From assembly GCA_012295275.1 (NCBI GenBank), contig CM022677.1, positions 10,847,483 through 10,911,482 on the forward strand: 64,000 nucleotides of DNA, read 5' to 3'. The position numbers were made by a program, and so were the translations under genes. Below, piece by piece: positions 1 through 12,215 of the stretch. The notes beneath the pieces are model-generated. The model was not told where the DNA came from and did not search any database. It saw nothing but the letters and a program-made list of their open reading frames with translations. This DNA is from Chrysomallon squamiferum (taxonomy: Eukaryota > Mollusca > Gastropoda > Neomphalida > Peltospiridae). How positions within the stretch are numbered: the first letter of the stretch is position 1; each line of letters begins with the position of its first letter.

Positions 1-187
1 ACACCACAAAAGACAAAGAACCTGATACTATAAATAATTTTAATTTTCTTTAGACATATCATGGTGTTCAACTTGGAACTTAAAACATTCTGTATGTCAT
101 ATATAAATTATAACAAATATGTTTTGTCAATTTATATTATAGGATTATTTTCAAATAAGTTGCAACATGCATTTTTATTATTATTAT

Positions 188-221
<34 letters not shown>

Positions 222-2270
222 AGGTATCTATCTTGTATTGTGAGGCTGAGCAAAAGTGACCCTACATTACAGGTATCATCTCATCAGAGCGACAAAAAAT
301 GCAAGACTTTTTTTATAACATACAACTTTATTCACATCCATCACATCAGTATCCACAACAAACATAAAACGTAATAGCCAGGCATTGCCTTAGCAAGCAT
401 TAGAGCTTTTCCCTAAAACACAGTAGCAAACACACTGAGTTCATTGATGGACGTAAAAAACTTATTTTGCACATCTTTTTTAAAACATAATAAGCATAAT
501 ATATATTTATGTTTTAAAAGACATTGTTTGAAACCTAATTAGAGGTCTGATTTGTACCAGCCATCCATCTTTTTTACCTTAAAAGTACTAGTAATATGTG
601 GTGTTTATAAAACAAATATTTATGAAATAATGTTGAATGAATGAATTAGCAAGCATTTGGTGATTGTAGTTCACAGACAAAAACAACACTTCTTGCATGC
701 TCAGTGCAGTGCAGAAATGGGTGATGCCATCTTTATAAGCAGCATCTAAATCTGCCACACAATAAAATGATTTATTTTAGAGAAAACAATAATCAATCCA
801 ATTTAGTATGACTTATGATGTTAGCAGGTGAAATAATAATTTAAAAAAATGCTGTGAGCATTTAGCAGGACATATCTACTGAAACACAATTGGTCTCAGA
901 AACGTCTCTAAATTGTAGGTGGCCATTCATCTTAGGGGATATAAAGACAGGTACCTCTGTGTGTGTGTATAGTTGTATGAAAAGCAGATTTAACTGTGGT
1001 TAATTGCATATTCATATATTAAACTGACAGGCACAGCATTTCAGTTCTTATAATCTGAGTGAAAGAAACAAAGAAAAATGATAATAAAAATCCTCATTAA
1101 TTCTTGGCTTGTGTATTTAAATAGCTTTCATTCTGATATACCTAATTTTAAACTATTTGTGGATTTTGTTTGAGTGTGAAACTTTTATAATTTTTAAAAA
1201 TTTAATTCATATTAAAATATCTTGAAGCTTTTAACATTTTATATTGTAATTGATGGCTGTCATGAATCCATTTGAATGAGACTCCTCCCACTATGTAATA
1301 TATTTTAGAAGCAGAAATAACATGGGAAGTATAAAATTTCAGCATCTTGACAACAGAATATTAAAAGTTTTAATTTCTGTTTTCTTTGCATCCAGATAAT
1401 TTTAAATGGTCCCCATTTCCGCCCACCCATATTTGCAATAACATTGTTCTTCCCAAAATATTCATTTTAAGTTTAAAATATTTATAACTTGCACTTTAAT
1501 GTGTTGGCCGTATGTAATTCTCTTTTTGAAAATGGATACTTATTTTAATAAAGAACAAAGTGATAAAAATAATTGGTGATAACTGTATTCAGAGCGGCTT
1601 TTGACAGACGATACATTGGCGTATATTAAATGACATATTAATTAACTTTCATTTTGAAATATCAAAATGCAGTTGGTTTTATTCATGTTCAGTTAGTCAG
1701 TTATGTTTAGTTCTTTCTTCTTTTTTAAATTTTTTATGGCTAAACAGATGCAATAAATTTCATATTTTAAAAACTTTCAAATTAAATTTATGATGTATTT
1801 TAAAAAAAAGAAAAGAAAAAAAGAGATGCTTAAAATAAAACAATAATATGCCCAAAACATCCACCAAAAACACCTCCAAAATTAATCTGATTAATTGTAA
1901 TAACTATAACTAAAGCATTAAATCATAATTACTAAAAACTGTTTGACAGAAATAGTAACTAAATATTTTAATAAATTATCAGAAAATTACACGTCTGTCA
2001 TCTCTAAGATAGAATATCTGAACTGATTTTAACAGAACACACATTGTGAATAGCTGATATTAGGCACAGATTTATTATAATATTTATGTTTTCCATGTAT
2101 AATCACATTATTATTATTTTGTAAAACCATTCATTTATTAGAATATTGCCTCAGAAAATAGGCAGAAAAAAAAGATGGTAAAATATTAAATTATTTCGTT
2201 TATTTATACAAATAATTCATCATGAATATTTCCAGGAATGTTATTTTAATATTTACTTCAATTTTTGCAG
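1..2270. other. AT-rich non-coding stretch upstream of the EB1-like exon
   Basis: I see no coding exon here. The piece is AT-rich with short homopolymers. I looked for the exon that should precede the EB1-type exon at 2271 (N-terminus of the CH domain, ending in split-codon phase 1) and did not find it, so it is probably outside the window or too diverged to recognise. Confidence 0.6.
191..219. repeat. (CA)n microsatellite
   Basis: Pure CA dinucleotide run of about 15 units following a short TTA run. Confidence 0.95.
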
Positions 2271-2309
2271 GAGCTGCATACTGCCAGTTCATGGATATGT
2301 TGTTTCCAG
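2271..2309 (+). CDS. MAPRE1-like: EB1/MAPRE-family CH-domain exon, first of two seen
   Basis: A 39-nt exon between a good acceptor (TTTTTGCAG) and a donor (CAG|GTAATA). Entered with one base from the previous exon, it reads GAAYCQFMDMLFP and leaves one base for the next exon. This is the signature segment of the calponin-homology domain of EB1-type microtubule plus-end tracking proteins, which bind the growing microtubule end through this domain. The following + strand exon at 5967 continues the family order in the required phase. The upstream N-terminal exon and everything after the second exon (rest of CH domain, coiled coil, EB homology domain) were not found. Family assignment is strong. 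Whether the gene is active is open. Confidence 0.75.
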
Positions 2310-2946
2310 GTAATACAGACTACATTTACTTTTTCTCAGATATTCTAGTATTTGATTTGTATACTTAAGGCATTTAAATCAGAAAGTTTTGTAGGGCTCA
2401 TTTTAGATTATCTTTTATAAATATGCTGGGGATGAAATGAATGTGATTTATCTAGGAATCTGGTGTTATCATTAACAGATAGTGATGTAAAATAGTTTTA
2501 TTACTTGCATCAACTAGAGGCAAATATCTCGATGCCAGGAAGCCCATGTTAAACCCATGGGTGATTGAAGCAGCTCACTGGTGTATTTGTTACTGTTACT
2601 AGTGTAAAGATTATCAGATATCTTAATGACTTTTCAAGGTTCCGTGTGAGCCAGAACTGGTTTTAAAATGTTTGTGAGATGAAATCAGTTTAAAGGATAG
2701 TTTGTAATATTTCCTTGTCGACATTGCTTGTAATTTACAGTTTGCATGGTTTCATATTTCAGTGTGGTTTAGATGTTTTTTCTTCTTTTTAAAAAAAAAG
2801 AAGATAAACTGGTTGAGTGTAATTTTAACATTTAACGTAGTCTTCTTTTGCAGTGGTTAAATGTTAATAATGTTAAAATAAAGTGTTTTATTTTTTACCT
2901 TGTAATACATTTTTAAATTTATATTTACTGGTTCTGATTGTTGTTG

Positions 2947-2950
<4 letters not shown>

Positions 2951-2984
<34 letters not shown>

Positions 2985-2998
2985 TATTATGACTATTG
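2951..2998. repeat. (TTA)n microsatellite
   Basis: TTA trinucleotide run of about 16 units with a few interruptions, inside the EB1-like intron. Confidence 0.9.
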
Positions 2999-3663
2999 TG
3001 CTCAGTTCATATTTTTCTGAACAGTTTGTACATTTATATCCTTGTTTATTTGACGTTTTCTGTCAAGTGAGGGTAACACTCAGCAAGTTACTCATAATAA
3101 AATCTCTTTGATAAGTAATTTGTTTCCTTTTAGACTTGTAATTAATTTATTAAGGACATGCATTAGCTCATGGATACATCTCTAATCATATTTGTCCTCA
3201 AAGGTCATTATTTGTGAAATGGGGGGAAATGTATGTCCAAGCATCCTAAGTCTATATTCACTTGACCTGAATTAATTCGTTTATCAAGCTTTATTTTATT
3301 GATTCAGCAGCTTGGGAGACTGGCATGCTATGCATATTAATTAGGTTGTGGTGACAACAAACATTCCTTGCTAAGCCTAGTACTAAAACAGACTATATTA
3401 TATATTATTATAGCTACAAACAAGTGTGATAAAGTTGATAAATGAATAATTATGCCTTTTCCTCACCTGTCAAGTATATATTTTTTAATATAACATTTGT
3501 GAAAAGTAAACTGATGGTTATCTGTAATTTGTTTTCATTTAAAAAAAAGAAAAATATGATCACTTTTTTCTGTCCAGTATTTGTTTTTGTTTTTTGTTTT
3601 TTTGGCTGACTGGGTAACATTTCAGATGTACTTCCCATGAAATGAGTGAAATTCAGCACACAA

Positions 3664-4400
3664 TTAGAACATGAATATACACGGAACTGGAAGCAGCTTC
3701 AAGAAATGCAGTGTTGACAAGGTGAGATCGCAGAAGGCACTGAGCGCGGTGATGCTGTGCAATGCTGGCAATTCTGGAATGTTTATGTTAGCAATATAAT
3801 CAGCATGACTAATACCTTTGATCCCTTTTTGGTTTATTCCCGATTCTGGCATTCCGGAATCTGGCAGTGAGATTATAACACATCTTAATTGGACACGCCA
3901 GTTGTTCCATTTCTGACATTTTATTTCTCACCCTTACTAATTGGTGTTCAGTCACCTTAATTGATGTACTTTTGTTAAACAGTATTTTGTCCACAATTAG
4001 TAGGACAATCAGTCACACTCTACACAAGAAACGTCCCAGAAAGCCACCGCGAGCTGACAAGTAGGAAGCGGTGTCCCGGGTACATGTGATGTACTCCAAT
4101 CCCAGCTGGAAGAGCTGTTCTTGTCTTCTTCAGTGCGGCAGGATTTCCACATGGTGTTGGTCAGTAGGTGGACAGCAACTTCGCTGTCATCCGAGGAATG
4201 GATGTGGTCTTTACCTCTCTTGACACAGTCCCATCCTGTGTAGTAGTCACAGTGGCAAGGCACCTCGACTACAAACATCTCCATGGTACAATACCATTCT
4301 TGTTACTAATCCGCCATGCATCAAGTATGAGGTCCGCACCTGGTTTTCTGCCGTCCAAAATTTCTCCCCTAGCAGCCATGGGGATCAAACATAACAAAAA
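3664..4400 (-). pseudogene. Decayed coding-like patch, family not recognised
   Basis: On the minus strand this part is richer in GC and CpG than its surroundings and shows several overlapping open pieces: MAARGEILDGRKPGADL near 4370, DYYTGWDCVKRGKDH near 4240, and MSEMEQLACPIKMC near 3910. They lie in different frames separated by stops, so no single protein can be read. Base composition and the broken frames suggest an old gene or transposon fragment inside the EB1-like intron. I cannot name the family, and a chance origin is not excluded. Confidence 0.25.
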
Positions 4401-4687
4401 TCATGACTGTGCAGTATTTATATAGGTAGTATTTCCTCTCTTAATTGATCTTGTTAACCCACATATCTAAATTGGTAGTATTTCCTTTCTCCAAATTTTA
4501 ACTGAGATATAACATTAATTTAATGTCTCCAAACATTAATTTTCTTTCAATCTCTGGTTCACCTCTGCTCTTCACTGCTCATTAAAGTTAATCTTGTTAA
4601 CCTGTTCTTCATGTGACTAAATTGGCCTTAATTGCTCAAGACAGTTTTCCCATTTCTGGAAGCAGATTATAACATCTCACCGATTAC

Positions 4688-5708
4688 ATGCTTATTTCTC
4701 CCAAATTCAAGTTGCATGGTTTAAATTTAAATATAATTTAAATCATAATCTGGAGACTGCCAGTTTTGGGAACATACCACCACATTTACATGCAGCTCAA
4801 ATGATGTGAAATGGTGTAAGGAGCTGTCTCTAACTTAAGACTGTCTGTGTTGTTCTGTATTTCAATTTTAACTGAGTAACAATTGTTCTTTATATGGTGA
4901 CATTGAAGAATATTTAGTGGGCCAGATTTTAGAGCTAAACTTGAAAAATGATTTATCTATGTGACAGATTTAGACATTCTTTATCTCCATACAGTTAAAA
5001 GTATCAAGAGTGTAGTGTCAGTTAATATACACATCCATTCACACAAGATATCTAGCTAAATTCTAGTTCATTTCAAATTATTCTTCTCAATTGTTTTGCA
5101 GATTAACCTAGTTTGTAATTTTGTTTATATACATAAAAACAAGTATTTGTTTTCAGTTTTAGTGATTTATAGTTATTAGAATAAAGATAACATAATCTTT
5201 ACATTAATAATGAACAAATTAATTTTTTTTTTTGAAGGGAATACATTTGTTTATTAGAATGAAACACAAACCAATGAAAAAGATTGTTGTGCATGATATA
5301 GATTTTTTAATAGGAGGGTGGAGAGAATGCAGGTAATAATTGTTTTTAAAGTAAATGTTGAATGGTATTAAATTCTAACATTTGTAAAAGTGCCAAGTTG
5401 TTAAATGAGTTACTGAGATTTTGTGTGAAGATTCAAACAATAACAGTAAGTAAAGTGTCAAAAGCATGTGTCATGATCCTTTATGTGCCAATTTCAACTG
5501 AAAATGTTTATAAGATTGTTAGGACAATTAATTCTTTTTTTTGAATTTTACTAATGAGGGCAAATATATGTTCTTAAAAAGAACATTTTAAAATAATAAA
5601 AAAATTCATTCCATTCATTTTTTTTGTTGTTGTTAAAATGGACATTTACTTAAATTATCTTTTTTTTGAATTTAAACCATGCAACTTGAATTTGGGAGAA
5701 ATAAGCAT
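4688..5708. repeat. 1.0-kb segment bounded by perfect 40-bp inverted repeats
   Basis: Positions 4688-4727 are the exact reverse complement of 5669-5708 over 40 bases (core TTCTCCCAAATTC against GAATTTGGGAGAA). The interior is AT-rich without an ORF. Terminal inverted repeats this exact suggest a recent non-autonomous DNA transposon or a hairpin-forming duplication. I could not identify target-site duplications or a known family, so only the inverted repeat itself is certain. Confidence 0.6.
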
Positions 5709-5966
5709 TTTTCTCAGTCTTTTGTCAGATGGTCAGTCTGGTTACTAAAGCATTCTCAGATCTGAACATGTTTGAAATTGGTTTGTTTCTTCCCTCCAAG
5801 CAGTTCCAGTGCTTTGCAGTCCCCGTTCCACGAACTGAGATGACAACATGAGACTCAGCACTGCATCATGTTGTTGGATTTCAAAAACTAACCAAACCAC
5901 AACAGCTGTGACATGCCCATTTTGTCATGCTCAACACGTGTACATTATGTGTTTTAATTATTGCAG

Positions 5967-6077
5967 GTTCAGTACAATTGAAAAAGTTAAAATTCAATAC
6001 GAATTTAGAACACGAATACATAAACAATTTTGAGACACAACAAGCAGCTTTCACAAAACTGGCTGTCGACAACATGA
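5967..6077 (+). CDS. MAPRE1-like: EB1/MAPRE-family CH-domain exon, second of two seen
   Basis: The acceptor TTATTGCAG is followed by an exon that joins in phase 1 to the exon at 2271. It reads SVQLKKLKFNTNLEHEY then INNFETQQAAFTKLAVDNM. The family motif is S-x-x-LKK-V-KF-x-x-x-LEHEYI-x-NF-K, so LKK, KF and LEHEYI-NF are kept, while several normally constant residues after NF differ (ETQQ, TKLAVDN). The 3' border is placed at GA|GTTTTA, a weak donor. Without it the frame hits TAA within seven codons. Divergence inside a normally rigid motif and the poor donor suggest a diverged paralogue or a decaying copy. Family is clear, function is not. Confidence 0.7.
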
Positions 6078-8270
6078 GTTTTACTCAGCTAGATTAAGTG
6101 CTGCACTTGTGGTCGATATATTTCATTATGTAACATGTGTTTTGTTGTTACTTGTTGTTCTCCCAGTTCACTTTAATTATCTGTGCTTTCACCCTTTCAT
6201 TCAAATATCTTTCATCAGTGGTCAAGTGACAGAATAATCAAAATTGCTTCAGCTTCAAAAATTGTTATCAAGCACTGGAAAATTATTTTTTTGAAAAGTT
6301 CAGTATTTAAATACAAAGATTTCATTTTGAAAAAGAAAGAAAACAAAAGATCTTGTTGTGAAAAGTGCTGTAGCTTAAGTTATAAATACATGAATGTTTT
6401 CATTTCAGCCTTGACTATGTAATGTATGTACTTGATTAATAAAAGTAAAAGCTTTTCTTTGTTGCTTTAGTTTCACGTTATAACTTTAAAGCTTTTGCAC
6501 TTTGGTGTTTTTGCTTTGATGATATATAAAATAGAAGCCTTAGTTATTGCATTGGCAACAATAATGCATTTCAATGTGTATATAAGTTACCAGTGACAAG
6601 AAAAATATATGTTGGATAATATAAGAAACAGTTATGATGTACTGCATTAAGATATTTGATATGTTTGGATTTTTTTTTTCACCTGCAGTAGTAAACACAC
6701 TTGCCAGTGAATTAATTATGAACCAGCTTTAAATTAAATGGTTTTAGAGAGGTTTTTAAAAAAAAAAAAACCAACACTCCACCTGTTAACATGTTAAGAT
6801 ACTTAATTTTCATTTATGGAGAAATTACGTAACCCAATTAGCATTTAGGCTCTTGTTACATACTGAAGATCAAAAGAGCTAATGTTCAAAACATTGTCAT
6901 CAGACAGCACTGGTAAGTTTTGTTTTACATGTCCTGTCCTGGCACAAGATCTGTATATAACGTTTTTTGTTTTTAACTAAATATAAAATAAAATAGCTTC
7001 TGTTACTAGCACCTTTTTACAGAAAGTTTTTTTTTTTTAACTTCTTATGGTTTTAATGTCAACCTGTTCATATTTCATTGAACTCATTTCTTAACAAAGA
7101 ACTTAACAAAAGTAACTTTAAATAACTACAAATTGTATCAATGATGTCTCCATAATTTATTAATGACATTACTGTTTCACTAACAAAACTAACTCACAAC
7201 ATTCATTTCTGTATTACAACAAATAATTTTAAATTTCAGTGTTATTTTAAAGTATTAAATTGTTCATGAAAACAGTTCAGATTACAGTGTGTTTACATAA
7301 CAATTTCACCAGCACTTTTTTAACAGGGTGACAATTTTTTAAGATTATCATTAACATCCACGTAAATAAAAATGTAGCTTATGACATCTTGACATTATTT
7401 AACCTTGCAAGTAGATACAAGAGGTAAAAAACAAAAGTGATTTAATGTTCTCAACTAAAATTAATAATATTTAACTCAGCTGTGCAGCACTATATTTATT
7501 ACTAAAATTAAGATTAATATTGTAATAAATCTGTAAAACATTGAAAGGTAAATAACTAATAAAAATATGTAAAATATAGATTCAATTGTTGATACAGTGA
7601 AATGTAATCATTACAGCCAGTTATAATGGAATGTGCTAAAATATTTTGTTTCACTTTGTATATGCCTTCAAAATAAAATTTAATAAATAAATTTCTTTTT
7701 CTTAATTTTTTTAATTTTCAGTTTATACATTTAGTTTATTTTTTTTTTTTTTTTTTAATGTTTATTTTATTCTATTATTAGTTGGTACCAGTGTAAAAGC
7801 TTGTCAAAGGAAAATTTCAGGACAATTTTGAAGTTTGTTCAGTGGTACCTAACAAGTTGAATAATGAATCAACTTTTAAAGATGCCTATGAAAAATACTG
7901 AATGTCTTCCACATTATTATTATTATTATTGTTGTTGTTGTTGTTGTTGTTGTTAAGATAGTAGGGTTGCAGTTTAGAGGTGTGAGACTAGATTAAAATG
8001 AATTAACTTCACCATATTATTGACATTTACAAGTGCATCTTTCATAAATACTTGAAACTTTAATACAGATTCTTATTATTAAAAGTAAAGTAAAACACAA
8101 ATTAATTAACTTACTTAAGTAAATAACTAAAGAATACACAGAATCTCTGCCAGTGAGAGAAAATATCATCGCTGCTTTATTATCAATATTTTCTGCAGTG
8201 TTTATAACAAAATTACTGAAGTTATAATTACACCTGCACTTATCTCTACAGTCTGACAGGTAGATAGGTA
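6078..8270. other. AT-rich non-coding DNA
   Basis: No exon recognised; in particular the next expected EB1 exon was not found. It contains many poly-A and poly-T runs and a TTA/TTG microsatellite at 7913-7954. Confidence 0.55.
7913..7954. repeat. (ATT)n/(GTT)n compound microsatellite
   Basis: About six ATT units run directly into about eight GTT units. Confidence 0.9.
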
Positions 8271-9794
8271 GGAGGATAGATAGACAGACAGACAGATATA
8301 TAGATAGATAGATGGATAGACAGAAAGAGAGATTAAAATTACCAATAAAAGAAAAGATGTTAAAAGCGAGGTTAATATGATATTATATTATAACGCATAT
8401 ACAAACATTTTCTTACAAGTTCATTTGCTTATGAAATGTAAAATGTCTATCTCTATATCCATCCCTAGCTATCTTCAGTGTATCTGTCTATCTATTATTT
8501 AACTACATACATATCAACGTATGTATATAATTCATCTAAGGCAAACACATATAACCAGATTCTTTCTTTTCTATGTGTGTGTATATCGATTTATCTATTG
8601 ATAATTGTTTCTTTTTTCAGTAATAATATCTGAAATAATGAGATTAACGATAAAAATAACAACAATAATACTAATTAAAATGATAAATAAAATAATAATT
8701 AAAAAAGAATACTGAAACAAGGGAAAAAGAAACGAGTAAGAAAATTATTTCAGGCATATATTTATTACAAAGAAACAGTTATATTAAATAGAAATAAAAA
8801 ATAATGTATAGGTTTAAATAAAATCATTTTAGTGAATTCAGTAAATTGAATGAATGATCTATATTCTGCATCTATATAAGATGTCACTAATAATACTTCC
8901 TCGCTTCATTTATTGAAAACAAATATATTTCTATTTGATTTCTTTTTGTTATTTTGTTCTTTTTTAATATTTTACATGACACTCAGTCTTTTTTGTATAT
9001 TTTCCAACGTGTTAAATAGAGTTATTTCCCGTAGACCACAAACTTCTGAAATAGATTACTCCGCATATGCGATGCGACGGTAAATTAGATTTGCTGCTTT
9101 TATTTGAAAATAACTAATTTAGTATAATGTTTTATAACAGAGAGCACCAGCTTAGTAACATTCCTTGCGTTTTCTTTGTCTTTTAAATAACCAGTTTCCT
9201 TTAGTTTTTGTTTATTTAATGTGTTATTATTATTTATTGAATTATTGTAAAATGCTTAGTTTATTTAATGTTTTTATTCAAGTTAATTTATTTCTTTTCG
9301 ATTTGTCACTTTAAAAACAATGAATTTATTTACAAATTATTTTTATATGAAATTTTTGGTATATTTACAGATATATACAAAACACCATATTTAGGACAAT
9401 ATTTGAAAGCTATTAAATAATAAAACTTAAAAAGTAATAAAAGCAAAGTCAGACCGTCAAAATACTTCCAGAATTTCACCGATTTATTGGGTACAAACTA
9501 AACCTGAATCTCCTTTTCTGTTGGGGAACATTGCCAACTGGAAAAGTTAATACAATAATCTTATAACAAATTATAATTTCAGTTTATTATGCACGCATTT
9601 GCATAAAACTAATCCAGTTTGAAAAGTTTGATTAATTTGAAAAAGTAGTTAGGAAAGGCGCAGGAGATCATGGTTTGGTAATTACCTGTATCAGCGCGAA
9701 TCTAATTTTAAAATCATAAAAAGTTAAGAAAATACACGTAAAATAGTTGAAATTGGAAGTTCAAAAACCCGATCAGACGGTTTCCGAGCGCTCA

Positions 9795-9825
9795 CGGAAA
9801 CTTCCGATCAAAATCCAAGATGGCA
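9795..9825 (+). promoter_or_regulatory. ETS-like palindrome plus AAGATGGC start context (copy 1)
   Basis: CGGAAACTTCCG at 9795-9806 is a head-to-head ETS-type core, and AAGATGGC at 9818-9825 spans the proposed start codon. In animals this pairing is typical of TATA-less housekeeping-type promoters (ETS factors and YY1). The same pair in the same order lies at 39,413-39,442 (reverse strand) and, slightly changed, at 57,308-57,332. Promoter function is inferred from motif and position only. Confidence 0.4.
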
Positions 9826-10951
9826 GCGTCGAACGCCGATCAGTGTTTACAATCTTTTAAACATCCAATCAACTCTTATATGGATTATTAAAAGTAATTT
9901 GGGGAAATACATCATATAATTAATGCCGTTTATACATGTCTATGATTGAGTAGAAATTGTTTCAAAGGTCGAAACCAATTTTTAATTAAATTATTTATTT
10001 GTTTGGTTTTTTTGGTAACTTCGACGTCATATTATCTTTTATCCATTTCATACTAGATTTTTTTTTCCAGATATTATTTCGATGTCGCCAGCCAGAAAAA
10101 AATACAAACATAAATAAATAAATAATTTTAAAAAAATCATTGCTTTAAGTTATGGACGAGAACTTGGTAAGATGAGGTTTGTTGTAAACTTCGAAATCGT
10201 GATCTCGTAAGTGACTTATCTCAAACAATTAATAAATCACAGAAAATGTCAATTAGTTATTTAACTAAAATACCTCACATTTTTCATGCTGATGATAATG
10301 AATTATTTTCAGTTTACAGGTGGATACTGTCAAGTCTATGTCAGATTTTGTATTATTTTAAAGACTTGGACAGAGACAGAGTTCTTCAGATCTCATATCT
10401 CACCTTTACAGTACAAGGCAAGTCAGTGCTGAAGATATAGAGGCGCGTTCACAATTTTATGGATGTCAGCTTTGAGAAGTATTAGTGTGGTATTTGTATT
10501 ATTATTTTTATTACATTTTCATCTTATGTTTGTATTGCTTAACTTTATCAATGCATTCTTCTTGTTAATATATATTAATATGAAAATATTTCATTTATCT
10601 TTATGAATTTAGATTTCAAAGACATATTTGTTATTTTAATTTGACCAGAATGAAAAATTTAAATTTTGATACTTTTTTTATAAATCTATATTTTTGTTTA
10701 AATTATTTGTTATTTATCAGACAAGTAAACACAATGTAAAAATACTTTTAAATAATTATGCTACTTAATTTTATTATTGTATCTACAGAAACAACATGAT
10801 TCTGAAATCAGCTTCAGTTACAAGACTATGGAGAAGAATATAAAGGTTACTTTAAACATTGAAATATCTACTGATATAGACTAATAATGGATTTTTCTTT
10901 CCAAAGCAGTTTCCAGACAGAGAAGTTGTTAACAATATCAATGTTGATTGA
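9820..10951 (+). pseudogene. Broken copy of the small four-exon gene (copy 1)
   Basis: Counterpart of the gene at 38,093-39,417 on the other arm. Exon 1 (9820-9893) starts MAASNADQCLQSFKH, but a 14-nt loss relative to the other arm shifts the frame into a stop (MDY then TAA) before the donor. Exon 2 (10,320-10,421) keeps its acceptor TTTACAG but is 19 nt longer and out of frame. Exon 3 (10,789-10,845) is intact at 57 nt with both splice sites and reads KQHDSEISFSYKTMEKNIK. Exon 4 (10,907-10,951) reads QFPDREVVNNINVD then TGA. The gene is unrecognised. This copy cannot make the full protein from its own ATG. Confidence 0.55.
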
Positions 10952-11699
10952 TTATTTACACTGTGTGCACCAGTGCTAAGGATGGCTAAATAAGGAAATT
11001 GTTAATGAGAGTTATAAATGGGCAATAACACAGACAGATAGATTATGTAAAGTAGTTATAATTATTTAGGGAAGATGAATAGGTGATTCATGGATTGTTA
11101 TTGATGGAACGTAATGTATAGGGATAGAGAAATGTCCCTGAGTGTGTGCAGATGGATGTATAGATAGATGGATTGATCAGTCCACTAAGAGTGGAGGCAT
11201 GGAGGATAGACAGAGAGATATAAAGATAGCTAAACAGATAGGCAGGTTAGTAGGTTCAATAGATAGACAGAAAGATAGATAGAAGGATAAGTGTAAAGCA
11301 AATATGGGCAGTAGAGGATAGGAACATGTATATGTGTAAAAATAGAGTTCAGACAGAGGGTATATTTGATAGATAAACACACACACCCAGAGAGACACAC
11401 TGGAGCTGTGTTTGGATTGAGTTAGTGATGAACTGAAAGATTATAGTAGATATCCAGAGATAAATACAGATAGATTATATAGATAGATATCCACAGATCA
11501 ATGCAGATAGATTATGTAGACAGATATACAGCAAGATAGCAAGGTTTGAAGTAGTATATAGTTAGATATTCAGGGAGCTGGACATATGATTGATAGATGG
11601 TTATTGAAAAGTAGACATTTAAGCTAGAGAGATAAACTGATAGGTATGTATTACTATGTATGGTAGATTGATTTGTAGACAGACTGACAGATATATAGA

Positions 11700-11736
11700 C
11701 AGACGTGTTTAAGGAATGTGTGTGTGTGTGTGTGTT

Positions 11737-11768
<32 letters not shown>

Positions 11769-11880
11769 TAAACATAAACACATATACAGGAATGATAATG
11801 TATTTTTATGTTTAGAAGTTGATTAGTACGTATATGTATATAAAAGGATAAGTAACTGTGTGTGAGTGTGTGTGTGAAAA
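11700..11880. repeat. TG, AT and CA microsatellites within arm 1
   Basis: Short GTGT, TATA and CACA runs sit back to back at about 11,716-11,768, with another TG run near 11,858-11,874. The matching site in the third copy has expanded to a longer TG run (57,918-57,955). Confidence 0.8.
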
Positions 11881-12009
11881 AGGATGGATAGATGGTAGAT
11901 GGTAACAGACAGGTAAATTGATAGAGAGAAGAAAACTAGATAGATTACTAGAAAGATAGATGCAAGGAGGCATGAGTATATACCTGCACCACTGAAGGAA
12001 AGACCGAGT

Positions 12010-12215
12010 CTTGCTCTGTGTCTCTCTCTTTCTGTTTCTCTCTTTTTCTCTCTGTCCCTGTCTCTCTCTCACTCTATCTCAGTCTCTTTCTCTCTTTCCC
12101 TCTGTCTCTCTGTCCCTCTTTCTCTCTTCCATTCGCTCTGACTCTCTTTCTCTTTCTCTGTAACTCTCTGTCAGACTTTTTCTCTCTATCTCTCTCTCTA
12201 GCTCTTTTCTTCTCT
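12010..12215. repeat. TC-rich low-complexity tract
   Basis: About 200 nt of interrupted TCTC with CTTT and CCCT variants. It begins exactly where homology to the other inverted-repeat copies ends, and it is translated into meaningless S/L/F-rich ORFs. Confidence 0.85.

Larger units (their letters stand above)
2310..5966 (+). other. Intron between the two EB1-like exons
   Basis: About 3.66 kb from donor GTAATA to acceptor TTATTGCAG. It holds a TTA microsatellite (2951-2998), a decayed coding-like patch on the other strand (about 3664-4400) and a pair of perfect 40-bp inverted repeats (4688-4727 and 5669-5708). No other feature was recognised. Confidence 0.55.
8280..12000 (+). repeat. Arm 1 of a large inverted duplication
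   Basis: This block recurs as the reverse complement at about 36,000-40,560 and, shortened, in the same orientation at about 57,015-58,125. Matching landmarks in order are: AAAAGATGTTAAAAGCGAGG (8354), TTTCCCGTAGACCACAAAC near 9026, GACGGTCTGACTT-type sequence near 9450, the CCAAGATGGCAGCG start region (9816), the exon-like pieces at 10,320, 10,789 and 10,907, the GATTCATGGATTGTTATTG segment near 11,090, and GGAGGCATGAGTATATACCT at 11,968. Unit edges are soft because both ends run into GATA/TCTA microsatellite. Confidence 0.85.
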
